From: Flavobacteriaceae bacterium
GTDB taxonomy: Bacteria; Bacteroidota; Bacteroidia; Flavobacteriales; Flavobacteriaceae
DNA: 64,000 nucleotides
Assembly (NCBI GenBank): GCA_030835845.1
Contig: JAUROD010000036.1
Location: 1 to 64,000, forward strand
Reading direction: 5' to 3'
In this document: in pieces, positions 39,321 to 49,885 of the stretch
Numbering within the stretch: the first letter of the stretch is position 1
How the letters are laid out: each line of letters opens with the position of its first letter
Translations under genes and position numbers: made by a program
Notes under the pieces: generated by a model
Database searches by the model: none
Seen by the model: only the letters and a program-made list of their open reading frames with translations
Told to the model about the DNA's origin: nothing

Positions 39321-40423
39321 AAAGGGAGTTCTAATTGAACCTGAAGAGGGATTTCTTCTTCTTTCTGCTTTTCCTTTTTTGGTCCAGTATTAAGATTTGA
39401 AATTGAAACACCTAAAAGGCGTACCGAGTTTTGAAGCTTTTCTTGATAAAGCAATTGAGTGGCATATTCCACAATCATACTCTTTTCTGAAATATAAAAT
39501 GGAAGTGTTTTACTTCGTGTTTGAATAGTAAAATCACTGTATTTTAATTTTAATGTCAACGTTTTACCCGATACTTTTCGGTTTGAAATACGTGTAACTA
39601 ATTCGCTGGCGACAACTTGAATTTTCTTTTCTAAAAAAAGTTCACTTGTTAAATTTTCCGCGAAAGTTCGTTCAGCACCAACAGATTTCTGGATTCTCGA
39701 CGATCTAACTTGACTTGTGTGAATTCCTCGAACTGCTTTGTAATAATATGCTCCTGCCTTCCCAAAATGAGTAATTAGATACTCCAGCTCCTTTTCGCGC
39801 AATTCTTTTCCTGTAAAAATTCCCAAGCTATACATTTTTTTGGAGGTGACTTTTCCAATTCCATGATATTTTCGAATATCAAGCTGTTCGAGAAAGCGAA
39901 GAACTTCCTCTGGAGGAACAGTTTTTTGACCATTTGGTTTGTTGTAGTCACTCGCTATTTTTGCGACAAATTTATTAATCGAAATTCCAGCAGAAGCTGT
40001 AAGTCCAGTTGTGTCAAAAATTGATTGACGTATCTCCTCTGCAATTTTTGTTGCAGAAAACATCCCTTTTTTATTGTGAGTGACGTCAAGGTATGCCTCG
40101 TCCAAGGACAGAGGTTCTACAAGATCAGTATACTCAAAAAAGATTTTTCTTATTTGTTTGGAAATCTCTCTGTAGCGATCAAAACGAGTTTTGACAAAAA
40201 TAAGTTCTGGACAATTACGCTTTGCAATACTTCCACTCATTGCACTTCGTACTCCGAATTTCCTAGCTTCATAGCTTGCTGCTGCAACAACCCCTCGGCT
40301 TTCAGAGCCACCAACTGCAATTGGCAAACCCCGCAACTGAGGATTGTCCAATTGTTCAACTGATGCGTAAAATGCATCCATATCAACATGAATGATCTTT
40401 CGTAAAGGCAATTGCTCCTCCAT
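39317..40423 (-). CDS. dinB: DNA polymerase IV
   Basis: IIHVDMDAFYASVEQLDNPQLRGLPIAVGG, SLDEAYLDVT; start trimmed to MEEQLPLRK. Confidence 0.95.
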   Translation of the reverse strand: MEEQLPLRKIIHVDMDAFYASVEQLDNPQLRGLPIAVGGSESRGVVAAASYEARKFGVRSAMSGSIAKRNCPELIFVKTRFDRYREISKQIRKIFFEYTDLVEPLSLDEAYLDVTHNKKGMFSATKIAEEIRQSIFDTTGLTASAGISINKFVAKIASDYNKPNGQKTVPPEEVLRFLEQLDIRKYHGIGKVTSKKMYSLGIFTGKELREKELEYLITHFGKAGAYYYKAVRGIHTSQVRSSRIQKSVGAERTFAENLTSELFLEKKIQVVASELVTRISNRKVSGKTLTLKLKYSDFTIQTRSKTLPFYISEKSMIVEYATQLLYQEKLQNSVRLLGVSISNLNTGPKKEKQKEEEIPLQVQLELPF

Positions 40424-40463
40424 TGTATAAAAATACATATCTTATTGCCACAAAAATTCTGTT

Positions 40464-40916
40464 ATGCTTGAAATAGAACGAAAATATTTAGTGAATACAA
40501 ATGAGTTTGTTGATTTGGCACATAAAAAAACTTTTTTTCAACAAGGGTATTTGACCAAAGATCCAAGCAGAACAGTACGTGTTCGAATTCAAGAGAAAAT
40601 CTGTTTTTTGACAATCAAGGGAAAATCAAACAGTACAGGAACTTCTCGTTTTGAATGGGAAAAAGAAATTTCTCTTGATGAAGGTCAATCGCTTTTGAAG
40701 CTTTGTCTTCCAACTCTAATCGAAAAAACACGCTACTACATTAAGCATAATGAGCTTGTAATTGAAGTAGACGTGTTTGAAGGGGTTCATAAAGGTTTGA
40801 TTTTAGCAGAAATAGAATTAAGCGATGAAAATCAAAAACTTATTTTACCCAACTGGATTGGGAAAGAGGTTACTGGAAATCCAGCCTATTACAATGCCGT
40901 ATTGTCGGGTAGCTAA
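40464..40916 (+). CDS. CYTH-domain protein
   Basis: 150 aa; LEIERKYLV start motif, FLTIKGKSN. Confidence 0.9.
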   Translation: MLEIERKYLVNTNEFVDLAHKKTFFQQGYLTKDPSRTVRVRIQEKICFLTIKGKSNSTGTSRFEWEKEISLDEGQSLLKLCLPTLIEKTRYYIKHNELVIEVDVFEGVHKGLILAEIELSDENQKLILPNWIGKEVTGNPAYYNAVLSGS

Positions 40917-40920
40917 TTAT

Positions 40921-41220
40921 TTAGCGTAATACCTTACAAACTCGAACGCTAAAGTCAGAATACCATTGCTTAATGCCCTTAGAAATTGCCTCTTGATGCT
41001 GGGTATTGGCTCGCCATTTTTCAATCGACTCTAAGCTTTTCCAATAACTCACAGTAATTCCTAACTCACTTCGAGCAGTTTCTATTCCTAAAAATCCTGG
41101 TTGTTTTTTTTCTAACTCGTTCATTTTCTAAGACATAAGATCATATCCAGCCGTATTATCTGATAGTTTAGATGAAAAAATGACTGCAAAATAAGGGGGT
41201 TGAAAATTATTCTCCAGCAT
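40921..41220 (-). pseudogene. Antibiotic-biosynthesis-monooxygenase-like (dimeric alpha/beta barrel) gene interrupted by in-frame TAG
   Basis: Frame reads MLENNFQPPYFAVIFSSKLSDNTAGYDLMS*KMNELEKKQPGFLGIETARSELGITVSYWKSLESIEKWRANTQHQEAISKGIKQWYSDFSVRVCKVLR with TAG at 41128-41130; ATG overlaps the upstream gene's 3' end. Confidence 0.75.
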
Positions 41221-42214
41221 AGATTTTAACCTCTAAGTCGCCTTGATTATTCATATGAGCTCGATACATTCCTGCGGTATTAAACTCCATAGCTACGTTA
41301 CCTTTATTGTCAAGTACAATAACTCCCCCATCGCCTCCTAGATCAGCTACTTTTTGAAGTGACTTCTTTGCCGCTTCGGTAACACTCATTTTTTTGTATT
41401 CAACCATTGCAGCAATGTCATATGCAACTACTGAACGAATAAAAAATTCACCCCATCCCGTTGCAGATACACCACAACTGGCATTGTTAGCGTAGGTGCC
41501 CGCTCCAATAATTGGTGCGTCGCCAATACGATCCCATTTTTTATTAGTCATTCCTCCTGTTGAGGTTCCTGAAGCTATATTTCCATTTTTATCTAATGCC
41601 ACACAGCCAACAGTTCCAAACTTAGAATCTTTTATAATGGGGTCATAAAAAGAAGCTGTTTCGTTTGTTCTTGACTGCACACGTTCCAATGCTTTCTTCC
41701 TCCTTTCTGTGATAAAATAACTGTTTGGCACGCTATCAAGTCCAATGTCTAATGCAAATCGATCTGCGCCAGTACCCGCGAGCATTACATGAGGAGATTG
41801 ATTCATTACAGCAATAGCGGCAGAGATAGGGTGTTTTATGTGTTTTAATCCAGCAACAGCTCCTGCATCGAGTGTTTTTCCATCCATAAAGGAGGCATCC
41901 AATGAGGCATATCCCTCCGCAGTCAATACTGCTCCTTTTCCCGCATTAAACAATGGAGAGTTTTCCATAACGTGTATCGTTTTTTCAACTGCCTCTTGAC
42001 TTGTTCCTCCTGCCTCTAAAATAGTATGTCCAACTCTAATTGCCTCGGCAAGTGATTCGCGGTATGCAATTTCCATTTCAGGAGACATATTCTCTTTTAA
42101 AATAGTTCCAGCACCTCCGTGAATGACTATCCCAATTGGGTTTTCCTTTACATCTGTGGTTGATTGCTTGCAAGCAAATAAACTAATAGTTAAAAGACTA
42201 AAAAAAATGCGCAT
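41207..42214 (-). CDS. Isoaspartyl peptidase / L-asparaginase (Ntn-hydrolase)
   Basis: 335 aa with signal/lipobox (LLTISLFACKQ); GIVIHGGAGTI, KFGTVGCVALDKNGNIASGTSTGGMTNK. Confidence 0.93.
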   Translation of the reverse strand: MRIFFSLLTISLFACKQSTTDVKENPIGIVIHGGAGTILKENMSPEMEIAYRESLAEAIRVGHTILEAGGTSQEAVEKTIHVMENSPLFNAGKGAVLTAEGYASLDASFMDGKTLDAGAVAGLKHIKHPISAAIAVMNQSPHVMLAGTGADRFALDIGLDSVPNSYFITERRKKALERVQSRTNETASFYDPIIKDSKFGTVGCVALDKNGNIASGTSTGGMTNKKWDRIGDAPIIGAGTYANNASCGVSATGWGEFFIRSVVAYDIAAMVEYKKMSVTEAAKKSLQKVADLGGDGGVIVLDNKGNVAMEFNTAGMYRAHMNNQGDLEVKIYAGE

Positions 42215-42334
42215 GGTTTAAAGTTTTATCACACCAAAGTAAAAAAAGGTTTTTGATTGGAGAAAATTGTGAGCAATAACTTTGTGGGGCAGTAAAATAA
42301 TTTTACTTTTAAATGCTACACAAAACTTAACCTT

Positions 42335-43864
42335 ATGATTGAACAAGCATTATCAAACCTAGGTTTGTCTGATTTTCATCCAGGAAATTCAACAGGTAAA
42401 CAATGGTTTAATTCAGGAAAAGAATTTGATTCTTTCTCACCTGTTAGCGGAAAAAAAATTGGTAAAACTCAATTTGCAACCACTGAAGAATATGAGCATA
42501 TAATGACAACTGCAGAGGATGCATTTGTTCATTTTCGTAAAATTCCTGCTCCAAAACGAGGGGAGATGGTTAGGCAACTTGGAGATGCACTCAGAAAGAA
42601 AAAAGAAGATTTGGGTGTATTGGTTTCATACGAAATGGGAAAATCATTGCAAGAAGGTTTAGGAGAAGTACAAGAAATGATTGATATCTGTGATTTTGCA
42701 GTTGGATTATCTAGACAACTTCACGGATTTACAATGCATTCAGAGCGACCCCAACACAGAATGTATGAACAATATCACCCCATTGGAATTGTGGGAATAA
42801 TCTCTGCTTTTAATTTTCCTGTTGCTGTATGGAGTTGGAATACAGCACTAGCTTGGATATGTGGAAATGTGACTATTTGGAAACCAAGCGAAAAAACACC
42901 TTTTTGTGCTATCGCTTGCCAAAAAATTGCTGCTGATGTCTTCGCTGCAAATGGACTTCCTGAGGGTATTTCATCATTGATTAATGGAGCGGCTGAAGTT
43001 GGGAAATGGATTGCTGAAGATTTTCGTGTTCCACTGGTTTCAGCTACAGGATCAACTCCTATGGGACGTAGTGTGGCACAGTCAGTAGCAGCTCGATTAG
43101 GGAAGTCATTGCTTGAGTTAGGAGGCAATAACGCAATAATCATTACGCCTAGTGCAAACTTAAAGACTACGATTCTTGGAAGTGTTTTTGGAGCTGTTGG
43201 AACAGCTGGTCAACGATGTACATCTACTCGTCGTTTGATTGTTCACGAATACGTATATGAGGAGGTCAAAAAAGCATTAAAACAAGCATATAATCAACTG
43301 AAAATTGGTGACCCACTCGATGCTTCAAACCATATGGGGCCTCTTATCGATAAAACTGCTGTCAATCAATATTTGAGTGCACTTGAACAAGTAGAGGAAC
43401 AAGGAGGAGAATGGGTAATTAGAGGGGCACAACTTGAAGGTAAAAAATATGAAAGTGGTTGCTACGTAAGTCCATCCATTGCCGAAATAGATGCCAATGC
43501 AGCCATTGTTCAAACGGAGACTTTTGCTCCACTTCTTTATCTAATTAAATATGAGGGATCTTTAGAAAACGCAATTGAAATTCAAAACAATGTCAGACAA
43601 GGACTATCCTCTGCAATTATGACTCAACATATAAAGGAATCTGAACAATTTCTCTCTCATTGGGGAAGTGATTGTGGAATAGCGAATGTAAATATAGGGA
43701 CCTCTGGTGCAGAAATTGGGGGTGCTTTTGGTGGAGAAAAAGAAACTGGAGGAGGACGTGAAAGTGGGTCAGATGCGTGGAAAGTTTACATGCGAAGACA
43801 AACCAATACAATTAACTTTTCAGATGAACTACCACTTGCACAAGGGATTAATTTTGACCTTTAG
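42335..43864 (+). CDS. Aldehyde dehydrogenase (ALDH7/aminoadipate-semialdehyde dehydrogenase-like)
   Basis: 509 aa; LLELGGNNAIII, GTAGQRCTSTRRL, GGAFGGEKETGGGRESGSDAWKVYMRR. Confidence 0.93.
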   Translation: MIEQALSNLGLSDFHPGNSTGKQWFNSGKEFDSFSPVSGKKIGKTQFATTEEYEHIMTTAEDAFVHFRKIPAPKRGEMVRQLGDALRKKKEDLGVLVSYEMGKSLQEGLGEVQEMIDICDFAVGLSRQLHGFTMHSERPQHRMYEQYHPIGIVGIISAFNFPVAVWSWNTALAWICGNVTIWKPSEKTPFCAIACQKIAADVFAANGLPEGISSLINGAAEVGKWIAEDFRVPLVSATGSTPMGRSVAQSVAARLGKSLLELGGNNAIIITPSANLKTTILGSVFGAVGTAGQRCTSTRRLIVHEYVYEEVKKALKQAYNQLKIGDPLDASNHMGPLIDKTAVNQYLSALEQVEEQGGEWVIRGAQLEGKKYESGCYVSPSIAEIDANAAIVQTETFAPLLYLIKYEGSLENAIEIQNNVRQGLSSAIMTQHIKESEQFLSHWGSDCGIANVNIGTSGAEIGGAFGGEKETGGGRESGSDAWKVYMRRQTNTINFSDELPLAQGINFDL

Positions 43865-43902
43865 TCAACAGAAATAAACTATCTTTAACAAAAATATAAA
43901 TT

Positions 43903-44337
43903 ATGTACGCAGTTCTAAAAAACATACACTCTTATTGGGCTTATTTGGTTTTGCTTATCCTATTCATTGCCATTGTAAACGGATTTGTGGGCAAAAGTAC
44001 CAACAGAGCATTTAACTCAAAAGATTTACGCATTTCTTTATTTGGTTTGATTTTTTCTCATATCCAATTACTTATTGGCTTAATTCTATATTTGGTTTCT
44101 CCTTGGTTTGATCAATGGTCTGCATTGGGAATGGGTGTCATGAAAGATGCTCAGGCGAGGTTATATTTAGTTGAGCATCCTTTGATGAATATACTGGCAA
44201 TTGTATTGATTACAATGGGTTGGTCAATGCATAAAAGACATGATTTAAGTGGTAAAAAATTTAGCAGAATTAGTTTGTTTTATTCCATTGGATTTCTCTT
44301 TCTCTTATCTCGAATTCCATGGAGTACATGGTTATAA
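43903..44337 (+). CDS. Small polytopic membrane protein, cytochrome-b-like
   Basis: 144 aa, about four TM segments; NIHSYWAYLVLLILF and internal His residues. Confidence 0.55.
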   Translation: MYAVLKNIHSYWAYLVLLILFIAIVNGFVGKSTNRAFNSKDLRISLFGLIFSHIQLLIGLILYLVSPWFDQWSALGMGVMKDAQARLYLVEHPLMNILAIVLITMGWSMHKRHDLSGKKFSRISLFYSIGFLFLLSRIPWSTWL

Positions 44338-44357
44338 TTTTGTTTTAAATTATTCGC

Positions 44358-45392
44358 GTGGTAACTACACCTAAAACAGTGATTCAGGGAGAAATTCTTA
44401 AAAAAACTCACAAAGTTGCTGTAATTGGAGGGGGAAGTTGGGCAACCGCAATTGTCAAATTGTTGACAGAAAATAAATGTAAAGTTTATTGGTATATGCG
44501 CAATGAATCTGCTAAAACAACGATAGAAAAGCAGGGACGAAATCCGAATTATTTAACCTCTACTGTATTACGTAAAAAGAGTCTCTTTTTAAGAACAGAT
44601 ATCAACGAAATAGTGTCAAATGCTGACGTTGTTATTCTGGCTATTCCTACTGCTTTTTTAGTTGATGAACTTGCAAAATTAGCTATCCCTCTCAAAGGAA
44701 AAATAATTGTCTCAGCAATAAAGGGAGTAATTCCTGAAACTCTCCAAATCGTTGGAGAATATTTACATGATTCGCATGATATCCCATATGAAGATATTGG
44801 AGTAATTGCAGGACCAAGTCATGCAGAAGAGGTGGCAATGGAAAAGCTTTCTTATCTCACAATTGCATCCAAAGACCCTAGAAAAGCAATCCTCATTAGC
44901 GCATTGCTCAAAACAAAATACGTTCGTACAACCACCTCAAACGATATTATTGGAACTGAATATGCTGCGATGCTAAAAAACATCTATGCCCTAGCCGCTG
45001 GAATTGCTCACGGGTTAGGTTATGGGGATAATTTTCAGAGTGTTTTGATGAGTAATGCTATTCGTGAAATGAAACGCTATATCCGAAATGTACACAAGCT
45101 AAAACGTAACATTAATAATTCAGCCTATTTAGGAGATTTACTTGTAACTGCCTACTCTGGATTTAGTCGAAATCGAACTTTTGGAAATTTAATTGGTAAA
45201 GGATATACTGTAAAATCTGCTCAAGCAGAAATGAATATGATTGCCGAAGGCTACTATGCTTGTGGTTCAGCAAAAAGTATGAGTCGAGAATTTAAAACAC
45301 GAACCACAATAATTGATGCCGTACATGCGATTTTGTATGAACATAAAAACCCGGAAAAGGTCTTTGAAAAGTTAAGCAGAAAAATGAATTAA
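44358..45392 (+). CDS. gpsA: Glycerol-3-phosphate dehydrogenase [NAD(P)+]
   Basis: 344 aa; VAVIGGGSWATAIVKLL, GPSHAEEVA, LKNIYALAAGIAHGLGYGDN. Confidence 0.93.
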   Translation: MVTTPKTVIQGEILKKTHKVAVIGGGSWATAIVKLLTENKCKVYWYMRNESAKTTIEKQGRNPNYLTSTVLRKKSLFLRTDINEIVSNADVVILAIPTAFLVDELAKLAIPLKGKIIVSAIKGVIPETLQIVGEYLHDSHDIPYEDIGVIAGPSHAEEVAMEKLSYLTIASKDPRKAILISALLKTKYVRTTTSNDIIGTEYAAMLKNIYALAAGIAHGLGYGDNFQSVLMSNAIREMKRYIRNVHKLKRNINNSAYLGDLLVTAYSGFSRNRTFGNLIGKGYTVKSAQAEMNMIAEGYYACGSAKSMSREFKTRTTIIDAVHAILYEHKNPEKVFEKLSRKMN

Positions 45393-46405
45393 AGAGATGC
45401 TTTAAACTGAGAAAGAAAACGAATATCATTTTCAAAAAATTGACGAATATCCCCTACTTGATACAGCAACATTGCAATTCGCTCAATACCCATTCCAAAA
45501 GCATACCCTGAGTATTCCTCAGGATCTATTCCACAGTTTGTCAATACATTTGGATCAACCATTCCGCAGCCCATAATTTCAAGCCAACCTGTTCCTTTCG
45601 TTATACGATAATCCACTTCGGTTTCTAATCCCCAATAAATATCTACCTCAGCACTAGGTTCTGTGAATGGAAAATAAGAAGGACGTAAACGAATTTTTGA
45701 TTTACCAAAAAGTGCCTTAGTAAAATATAAAAGCGTTTGCTTAAGGTCCGCAAAAGAAACATTTTTATCAATATATAAACCTTCTACTTGATGAAATATA
45801 CAATGTGCACGAGCAGATATAGCTTCATTTCTAAATACACGACCAGGTGATATTGTACGAATCGGAGGTGTATTGTTTTCCATGTATCTTACTTGAACAG
45901 ATGAAGTATGTGTCCGAAGTAAAATATCGGGGTCTGTTTGGATAAAGAAAGTGTCCTGCATGTCTCGAGCAGGATGATACTCAGGGAGATTTAAAGCAGT
46001 AAAATTATGCCAGTCATCCTCTATCTCTGGACCTTCAGAAATGTTATACCCGATTTGATTGAAAATCTCAATAATTCGGTTTTTTACCAATGTCAAAGGG
46101 TGTTGAGAACCTAATTCAACTGGATATCCAGGACGAGTCAAGTCAAGTCCTGAGTGGCTTTTAGTGTCATTTGATTGATTGCTTTTGAGCGTTTCAATTT
46201 TTTCATTAACAGCTTGCTTTAATGCATTAAGCACTTGACCGTAGGCCTTTTTATCTTCGTTTTTTACTTCACGAAATGCAGCAAAAAAGTCGTTTAATAT
46301 TCCTTTTTTACCAGCGTATTTTATTCTAAAAGTCTCAATTTCTTCCGCGGTAGAAGCACTGAATTGAGTTACTTTTTCGAGCTCTTCTTGTACTTTATCA
46401 ATCAT
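45389..46405 (-). CDS. pheS: Phenylalanyl-tRNA synthetase alpha subunit
   Basis: 338 aa; HPLTLVKNRIIEIFNQIGY, RTISPGRVFRNEAISARAHCIFHQVEGLYID, GIERIAMLLYQVGDIRQFFENDIRFL. Confidence 0.97.
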   Translation of the reverse strand: MIDKVQEELEKVTQFSASTAEEIETFRIKYAGKKGILNDFFAAFREVKNEDKKAYGQVLNALKQAVNEKIETLKSNQSNDTKSHSGLDLTRPGYPVELGSQHPLTLVKNRIIEIFNQIGYNISEGPEIEDDWHNFTALNLPEYHPARDMQDTFFIQTDPDILLRTHTSSVQVRYMENNTPPIRTISPGRVFRNEAISARAHCIFHQVEGLYIDKNVSFADLKQTLLYFTKALFGKSKIRLRPSYFPFTEPSAEVDIYWGLETEVDYRITKGTGWLEIMGCGMVDPNVLTNCGIDPEEYSGYAFGMGIERIAMLLYQVGDIRQFFENDIRFLSQFKASL

Positions 46406-46426
46406 GGTATAAAAATAAGAAATATC

Positions 46427-46792
46427 CTAGTGAATAACTTCCTTTTCAAGGAAGTAATCGACAATTGCTTCTTTGATTAAAACAGACTGTTCTCCAGACT
46501 TAAGAGGGGGAAGTTCTTCCTCAAGTGAAAAATGAGGCCAACCATCGTCGTCATAAAAGTCAAAACGATAATAGCCATAAGGCTCCAAAACTCTACAGAT
46601 ACCAATATGAATAATATTTACATTGTCATCCTTTTTAAATCGTTGATGTATTTTTCCAAGTTCTTGAATCCCTATCAGATAAAGAATTCCTTCTACATCA
46701 ATAGTTTCAGTTTCAGAAAACTGATTTGTTAATATTTCAAGTAAGGACTCCCAACGTTTTTTAAGTAATTCGTCCCTCGTAATTTTTTGCAT
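46427..46792 (-). CDS. Conserved-looking hypothetical protein
   Basis: 121-aa ORF with TATCTTTG motif shortly upstream; no recognised domain. Confidence 0.6.
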   Translation of the reverse strand: MQKITRDELLKKRWESLLEILTNQFSETETIDVEGILYLIGIQELGKIHQRFKKDDNVNIIHIGICRVLEPYGYYRFDFYDDDGWPHFSLEEELPPLKSGEQSVLIKEAIVDYFLEKEVIH

Positions 46793-46853
46793 AGCGCAAA
46801 GATAGGTAAACCAAAAACAGAATACCCGATCAAAATTTAGTTATCTTTAGCCT

Positions 46854-47363
46854 GTGAATTATATTGACATTATTCTTGGAGGTCTAATTTCTTATGGTGC
46901 AATTAAGGGGTTCTCAAAAGGTTTAATCATAGAAGCTGCATCTATTGTTGCTTTGATTTTAGGAATTATAGGTGCTTTGGTGTTTTCTCAGGAGGTACAA
47001 CTTGTTCTTGAAAAATCACTTAATGAAAATTCGACACCACCAGCGGGAATAACCTTCTTACTCCTTTTTGTCTTTATCATTATCGGTGTAAATCTTATTG
47101 CAAAATTCCTTACGCGTATCATTAATATGGCTGCTTTAGGTGGACTAAATCGCCTTCTTGGTGCAGTGCTAGGGGGACTTAAATTTGCGTTAGCTATAAG
47201 CGCTATTTTCCTGGTGATTGACAAGTTTTCTTTTGTAATGAATTATTTTGACTCAGAAGTGATAAATGAATCTACTTTATTTAAGCCTGTAAAGTCTATA
47301 GGAGAAAGAGTATTTGATTGGTTAATCGATCAAAAAGAATTCCTTCCAAATCAATTAGTTTAG
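46854..47363 (+). CDS. CvpA-family membrane protein
   Basis: 169 aa; YIDIILGGLISYGAIKGFSKGLIIEAASIVALILG. Confidence 0.85.
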   Translation: MNYIDIILGGLISYGAIKGFSKGLIIEAASIVALILGIIGALVFSQEVQLVLEKSLNENSTPPAGITFLLLFVFIIIGVNLIAKFLTRIINMAALGGLNRLLGAVLGGLKFALAISAIFLVIDKFSFVMNYFDSEVINESTLFKPVKSIGERVFDWLIDQKEFLPNQLV

Positions 47364-48113
47364 TAACCTAATCCCTTGGTTTTTAATCCAACCCTCAGAA
47401 CCATTTGCAAGTCTAATTTTTGACCAACCTTCAAGTTCATCAATTACCTCAACTGAGGTGCCTTGATGAAGGAGGAAAAGAATATCTGCACGTTCATTTG
47501 GTTCCCCCCAGATTTGAATTTCTTCAGAGAAAATTATTCCGTATTTGATTTTTTCTTGACTGTTTTTAGTCTCTGTTAAACCAATGGTTACACTAAAGAG
47601 CAATAAGAATAAAACCCCTAAAACAAATAAAATTCGTTTCAATTCAATTTTTTTACTTATACGATAGAACACAAAAAAGAAAATACTTAACCAAAGTAAA
47701 ATTATTGAGAATAATGCCCATTGGTCCAATGTAAAAATAGAAAGGACTTTGTCTGACAACGTTTTTAACTGTGTTTTAGGGAGTATCTCAATTGAATCAA
47801 GTGTCATGTTTTTAGCAAACAAACTGTTGTTTTCAATTTCCTTGTCTTGTGGTGCTAGTTGTTTGGCTTTTTCAAAGTAAAAAATACTTTCAGCTACATT
47901 CCCTAGTTTATAATGTGCATTCCCTAGGTTAAAATAGAGTGCAGCACTATGCATTTCCATACTTAAAACAAGATTGTATTGGTCTATCGCATTTGTATAA
48001 TTTCCTTCATTATAAGCACTATTCCCGTCGGCAAGATATTCTTGCGCAGTTTGTGCTTGGACTATACCGAACCCAAAAAGTAAAACACCAAGAAAAAGGG
48101 GTTTTAAACTCAT
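47355..48113 (-). CDS. batE: BatE-like TPR/SH3 protein
   Basis: 252 aa; signal peptide, TPR, two TM segments, C-terminal SH3 (WSKIRLANGSEGWIKNQGIRLL). Confidence 0.82.
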   Translation of the reverse strand: MSLKPLFLGVLLFGFGIVQAQTAQEYLADGNSAYNEGNYTNAIDQYNLVLSMEMHSAALYFNLGNAHYKLGNVAESIFYFEKAKQLAPQDKEIENNSLFAKNMTLDSIEILPKTQLKTLSDKVLSIFTLDQWALFSIILLWLSIFFFVFYRISKKIELKRILFVLGVLFLLLFSVTIGLTETKNSQEKIKYGIIFSEEIQIWGEPNERADILFLLHQGTSVEVIDELEGWSKIRLANGSEGWIKNQGIRLLN

Positions 48114-49876
48114 ATTTCTCTATCTATGGTTGTTATCATATCAGTTGCTTTGTCATAGTCACTTTGCATACTTCCGTCTGCACTAGGTGCATATCTGGCA
48201 ACTTCACAGTTATTTAATATGGTAATGAAATCACTTACAGAATCTTTACTTGCTCCTTTTTTTATCAATAATTCATAAATATAGTCCTTTGAAAACTCAA
48301 CAGTTTCAATGGCTAATTTTGCCTTCAAATAATTATGCATTGCCCTTTCTAAAGCATCATAAAAAGATTCTTGGTCTCCAATCGCCTTTTTTGCAGAGCT
48401 AAGGTATTTACGAGCCAATTTATTTGTTCGTTTTTGACGAGCAGTTAATGGATCGGTAACATAATTTTCCTTTCGTCGAAGTATGAGTAAAAACAAACAA
48501 AAAGCAAAAACAGGTAGAATTAGAATAATCCAAAATGTGTTTGATAAATAAAAAGAAGATGTACTTGTTGAGCTCAACTTTTCATCTAGTTTAATAAAAT
48601 TAAAGTAAGATTCATTATTGATCTTATTCTGAGTAGAAGCTGCATTTGGTTGAGAACTATTACTTGTCTTTGGACCCTCTATTACATCGATCAAAGTTTC
48701 TTTGGAGTCTAGGGTGTAATAACGTTCTTTTACAGGGTCAAAGTAACTGAAGCGAACAGGAGGAATTGGATAATTTCCCTGAAATTGCGGAACTATTGTG
48801 TATATGTCTTCTAGGGTTCCTTGCATTCCCAAAAGATTCGTTTTGATATTTTCTTTATGTTCTGGTTCATACAATTCCAATGAACTTGGAACACTGAGTT
48901 TAGGTAATCTAAAAAGACTTAAGTTTCCACGGCCCTCTACCTTAATTGAAGTTTGGAAAGACTCCGAAGACTTAAGTTGAAATTTGTTGAAACTAACATC
49001 CAATTTGAAATCTCCAACAGCACCATTAAAACTTGATGGTTTATTTTCTTCAGGAAGTGCTTTAACATTTATTGTCCTTCTCCCTGCAGTAATAATTTTA
49101 GGTGCTTTTTGATACTCTGTTCGACCAAAAAAGTCACGTCGATTCGTCGGCACATCCACAGAAACATTGAGACTTAAAGGTGCTATTGATAATTTACCTA
49201 CCTTTTGTGGGTACAAAACAGTCTTTCTCCAAGTGACATAGTTGTATGGTTGACCTTTAAAATTGCCACGTTTTATTTCGAGTTTTGGGATTGCTATTTG
49301 ATGACTCCAAAAATCGCTATACTTTGGAGTTTCAACTTCATTTACATTTGAAATGCTAATCTCAGAGCTGAAATATAATTTATAAATCACAGTAATTGCC
49401 TCATTCAAATACGGGGTTGACTTTGAAATTTCTGCAACAAGGTGAAGGTTTTCATCTGCAATTGCATCGGCTTGAGATTCTGGACTATTTGGAGAGGAAA
49501 CAGCCTCAGTAACTTCAACTGTTTTTGGAGATGTTTTATATACTTCACCTTCTATTTCAATGATTGCTTGACCAATCTTCAATTCCCCTTTTCGTTTTGG
49601 AGATAAAAAATAGGTGTATGATTTTGAAAAACTTCGCACTCCATTGACCCAGCTATTGCTTACCGATTGATTTGGTCCACCTACTATATTGAAATCATTA
49701 AATACAGGAGGAATGAAATTATCCCCATTTTCATTCATTTCAAAACTTACACGAAGTCGCTCATTTAGCCCTAGACGTGTTTTGCTCAACTTTGCTTCAA
49801 AAGTAACCTGACCAAAACTGGTTTGGAAAACAAACACAAACAAAAATAATAATCTGAAATAATGTAAGAATTGCAT
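48110..49876 (-). CDS. batD: BatD family protein
   Basis: 588 aa; signal peptide, VTFEAKLSKTRLGLNERLRVSFEMN, C-terminal TM and helical domain. Confidence 0.87.
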   Translation of the reverse strand: MQFLHYFRLLFLFVFVFQTSFGQVTFEAKLSKTRLGLNERLRVSFEMNENGDNFIPPVFNDFNIVGGPNQSVSNSWVNGVRSFSKSYTYFLSPKRKGELKIGQAIIEIEGEVYKTSPKTVEVTEAVSSPNSPESQADAIADENLHLVAEISKSTPYLNEAITVIYKLYFSSEISISNVNEVETPKYSDFWSHQIAIPKLEIKRGNFKGQPYNYVTWRKTVLYPQKVGKLSIAPLSLNVSVDVPTNRRDFFGRTEYQKAPKIITAGRRTINVKALPEENKPSSFNGAVGDFKLDVSFNKFQLKSSESFQTSIKVEGRGNLSLFRLPKLSVPSSLELYEPEHKENIKTNLLGMQGTLEDIYTIVPQFQGNYPIPPVRFSYFDPVKERYYTLDSKETLIDVIEGPKTSNSSQPNAASTQNKINNESYFNFIKLDEKLSSTSTSSFYLSNTFWIILILPVFAFCLFLLILRRKENYVTDPLTARQKRTNKLARKYLSSAKKAIGDQESFYDALERAMHNYLKAKLAIETVEFSKDYIYELLIKKGASKDSVSDFITILNNCEVARYAPSADGSMQSDYDKATDMITTIDREI

Positions 49877-49885
49877 AGTAGCGTA

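Noticed and set aside
31910-41220. Possible stop-codon reassignment (TAA/TAG recoded) to explain in-frame stops in several genes
   Set aside because: Intact housekeeping genes end normally with TAA/TAG/TGA, and the affected genes also carry frameshifts or deletions, so gene decay is simpler.
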